A stretch of 7,992 bases of DNA from an uncultured Lachnospiraceae bacterium (GTDB lineage Bacteria > Bacillota > Clostridia > Lachnospirales > Lachnospiraceae): assembly GCA_949346185.1 (NCBI GenBank), contig CASGVX010000090.1:1-7992 (forward strand). Direction: 5' to 3'. Below, one piece after another: positions 6,051-7,992 of this stretch; the first letter of the stretch is position 1, and the number at the start of each line of letters is the position of its first letter. Under the pieces are notes generated by a model, which saw nothing but the letters and a program-made list of their open reading frames with translations, searched no databases and was not told the origin of the DNA. The translations under genes were made by a program, and so were the position numbers.

Positions 6051-7961
6051 TCATTCCGTTACCCGAATCTCATTTTTCAGCCGATGCACCCTGCCCTGGC
6101 TCTCCACATAGACCTGGTACTCGTCCACCGCAAATTCCCGCAGGGACACCACAAAAGGAAACTTGAACTTCCCCGTCACCATATTAGAATAATCCTGCAC
6201 ATAGGCATGGCTCTTCCCCACGAAAAAGATTCTTGCAATCTTTCCCGGAAGGATGCTGCTGATAAATAAGTCCTCGCAGAGGAACACGCCGCTGAAATCA
6301 TTCCTATCCAGCCGTCCCTTCGCCATTTCAGGCAATTCTCCATGAAATTCCTTCGGCGGGGAAACCTGGCCAAATATCACATCCTTGGTCACTTTCACCG
6401 GCTCCGCACAGCGAGTCACATCCGGCGCAAACTCCCAGACTCGGTTCACCCCTTTGCGGATATACAGGCTATGAACCTCCTTGCCCGCCCGAAAGTCCAT
6501 CTCCTCCAACTTGCACCGATTGCCATCCACCAGCTGCTTCATTCCTCCTGCACTGAGGAACATGTGGTCTCTGGAGGTATCATATAGACTGATGCCATGC
6601 TCCCTAGTCTTCACGCAATCAAAAGAATCCACCACCTGAAAACGCCGCTCTTTCGCATAGATATCCACAAAGGCCAGACCAGACCGTTCTCCATCAGGAA
6701 CGGACAAAGGTACCTTCCCCTGATTCCTCTCCTGAAACAGAACCACCCGCTCCCTTCCTGCCTCCTCGTCCAGAAACGCCGAGGTCACATAATCCGGCTG
6801 GGCGCAGATTTCCTCTGCCGGGCAGTCACCCTTGAGAAGATAAGGCTCAACCCGGGATCCCTTCCATACCGATTCCGGTGCCAGCGCCCAGCTGATTTCC
6901 AGTTTTTCCCAGTCAATCTCCAGAACGGTATGGACTTTCTTCATGGACAGTACCAGTTTTCCTCTGCGCCAGAAAATAGACGTAATCTGCGCCCAGTTTT
7001 CACAATTGCGGTACTTGTCCCCAATCAAATCGGTCAAATTGCACCGCTTCACCACTTCCCCGGTGGCCATATCCAATTCCATAATCTGGTCAGAGCGGTG
7101 ATTCTCATCCGCAGACGTAACCAGAAAAAGGGAATCTCCCCCCTGGGTTGCGTATCCCTCGATAGGGGATTCCAGAAGAAATGTACGGTACACCCTGCCC
7201 AGATAATCCATCTCATGATATCGGCAGGGCTTTATCTGCCCCTTCTTGTTCATCCGGTTTGCAGTCCTGTCTTCATAGAGGAACCGCCCACCCGCCAATG
7301 GAATCATTCCAATGCTATTCGTCCGAAGCTGGATGGAATAGCGGATATCCCCATTGCAATCCACTGCCATGGGATTAAAGGATACGCCATTGACCATAAT
7401 AAATGGAAACTGCACCTGCCCCTCCTTGGAATTTTTTCCCAATATATTCAAAAGCTTCTTGGGCGTCTCCGACACGTAAATGCGAATCATCCGCCGCTTT
7501 ACCACCCTGCCCTGCCGGTCAACCATCTCCAGTTCCACCTTATTGCTGCGCTGAAGGTAAAGCCCGAATACAGGTACCCGGTGGCGTTTCGTATAATCGG
7601 TCTCTCCCCGGAAGTCCGCATCCTCCGTATCCCCCAGCACTCGGTAGCGGATCTTCGTCTCCTTGCTGGAATTGAATAGCAATAGGGCAGACTGCTTCAC
7701 GATATCATAGGGGTTGGGTACCACCAGCAGATGCTGGAAGGTATACATATGCCCATCCAGAATGCGCTCAAAAGCATAGTCCCGTATCTGGGTGAGATAT
7801 GCCTGCTGGGGCACCTTGCGCAGGGGAGACATCACCCGCCTCCTGTCATCTGCCAGAATCTCCTTCTCGTAGGTGCGATCCCACTTGCGCAGGTCACTCT
7901 CGCTGTAGGTAATCTTACTCCCATGCTTTACATCCACAAAAAACCGTTCAAATAATCCCAT
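6051..7961 (-). CDS. Arylsulfotransferase (ASST)-family-like protein
   Basis: A 636-residue protein most like bacterial aryl-sulfate sulfotransferases, which move sulfate between phenolic compounds. Residues about 80-165 resemble the family's N-terminal beta domain (VVPNPYDIVKQSALLLFN, HRVPVFGLY). From about 185 onward, repeated beta-strand blades suggest a six-bladed propeller: VNGVSFNPMAVDCNGDIRYS, FLYEDRTANR, HEMDYLGRV (249-257), NWAQITSIF (322-330), EHGISLYDTSRDHMFLSAGG (454-473), VWEFAPDV. H249 and H455 may correspond to the conserved substrate and sulfated histidines, but Q325 stands where I expect a histidine and K341/K342 where an arginine is usual. There is no signal peptide or membrane segment, unlike the periplasmic enterobacterial enzyme. 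AAGGGGAG (7966-7973) lies 4 bases before the ATG. The family call rests on remembered sequence features; activity is uncertain. The last 31 bases of the window are its upstream leader. Confidence 0.65.
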   Translation of the reverse strand: MGLFERFFVDVKHGSKITYSESDLRKWDRTYEKEILADDRRRVMSPLRKVPQQAYLTQIRDYAFERILDGHMYTFQHLLVVPNPYDIVKQSALLLFNSSKETKIRYRVLGDTEDADFRGETDYTKRHRVPVFGLYLQRSNKVELEMVDRQGRVVKRRMIRIYVSETPKKLLNILGKNSKEGQVQFPFIMVNGVSFNPMAVDCNGDIRYSIQLRTNSIGMIPLAGGRFLYEDRTANRMNKKGQIKPCRYHEMDYLGRVYRTFLLESPIEGYATQGGDSLFLVTSADENHRSDQIMELDMATGEVVKRCNLTDLIGDKYRNCENWAQITSIFWRRGKLVLSMKKVHTVLEIDWEKLEISWALAPESVWKGSRVEPYLLKGDCPAEEICAQPDYVTSAFLDEEAGRERVVLFQERNQGKVPLSVPDGERSGLAFVDIYAKERRFQVVDSFDCVKTREHGISLYDTSRDHMFLSAGGMKQLVDGNRCKLEEMDFRAGKEVHSLYIRKGVNRVWEFAPDVTRCAEPVKVTKDVIFGQVSPPKEFHGELPEMAKGRLDRNDFSGVFLCEDLFISSILPGKIARIFFVGKSHAYVQDYSNMVTGKFKFPFVVSLREFAVDEYQVYVESQGRVHRLKNEIRVTE

Positions 7962-7992
7962 ACTGCTCCCCTTTGCTATCTATTTCCATCGT

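Noticed and set aside
6597..7679. 360-codon plus-strand open frame
   Set aside because: It is antisense to the sulfotransferase-like gene, has no plausible domain, and is a by-product of that gene's G/C-biased codons.

Overview
The window looks like a chromosomal segment of a Gram-positive anaerobe, most likely a Clostridia/Lachnospiraceae-type Firmicute. Reasons: a KtrB/KtrA-type potassium uptake pair, a FucO-type iron alcohol dehydrogenase, strong AGGAGG-like ribosome binding sites, and a sulfotransferase-like beta-propeller protein of a kind I associate with gut Lachnospiraceae. The taxonomic call is inference from gene content; no rRNA or marker gene is present.

Layout: (1) Positions 1-1362, plus strand: the 3' end of a TrkH/KtrB potassium translocator followed by ktrA, its regulatory RCK subunit. 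The 149-base gap between them holds two strong consecutive stem-loops. (2) Positions 1369-4507, minus strand: a compact three-gene type II restriction-modification operon. It is transcribed as cytosine-C5 methyltransferase A, then methyltransferase B (23-base overlap), then an HNH-family restriction endonuclease (3-base gap). The two methyltransferases are clear paralogues, which suggests one enzyme per strand of an asymmetric recognition site. The operon is more A/T-rich than its neighbours (22/60 G+C in 4141-4200 against 35/60 in 5161-5220, counted by hand) and its last stop codon lies 6 bases from the ktrA stop, consistent with horizontal acquisition. (3) Positions 4508-4784: intergenic, with a promoter and an unusual leader for the restriction-modification operon plus a strong stem-loop downstream of fucO. 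(4) Positions 4785-5933, minus strand: fucO-like lactaldehyde reductase with its own promoter; a direct repeat lies just upstream of the -35 box. (5) Positions 6051-7961, minus strand: a 636-residue arylsulfotransferase-family-like protein without a signal peptide and with apparent substitutions at some active-site positions.

The genes fall into three functionally separate units: potassium homeostasis, a self-contained DNA defence module, and two metabolic genes (propanediol formation from fucose/rhamnose, and a possible sulfate-transfer enzyme). The most notable points are the paired C5 methyltransferases with an HNH nuclease, and the small hairpin between the Shine-Dalgarno sequence and start codon of the first methyltransferase, which may be a translational or operator control point. 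I found no CRISPR array, tRNA, rRNA, insertion sequence or phage gene.
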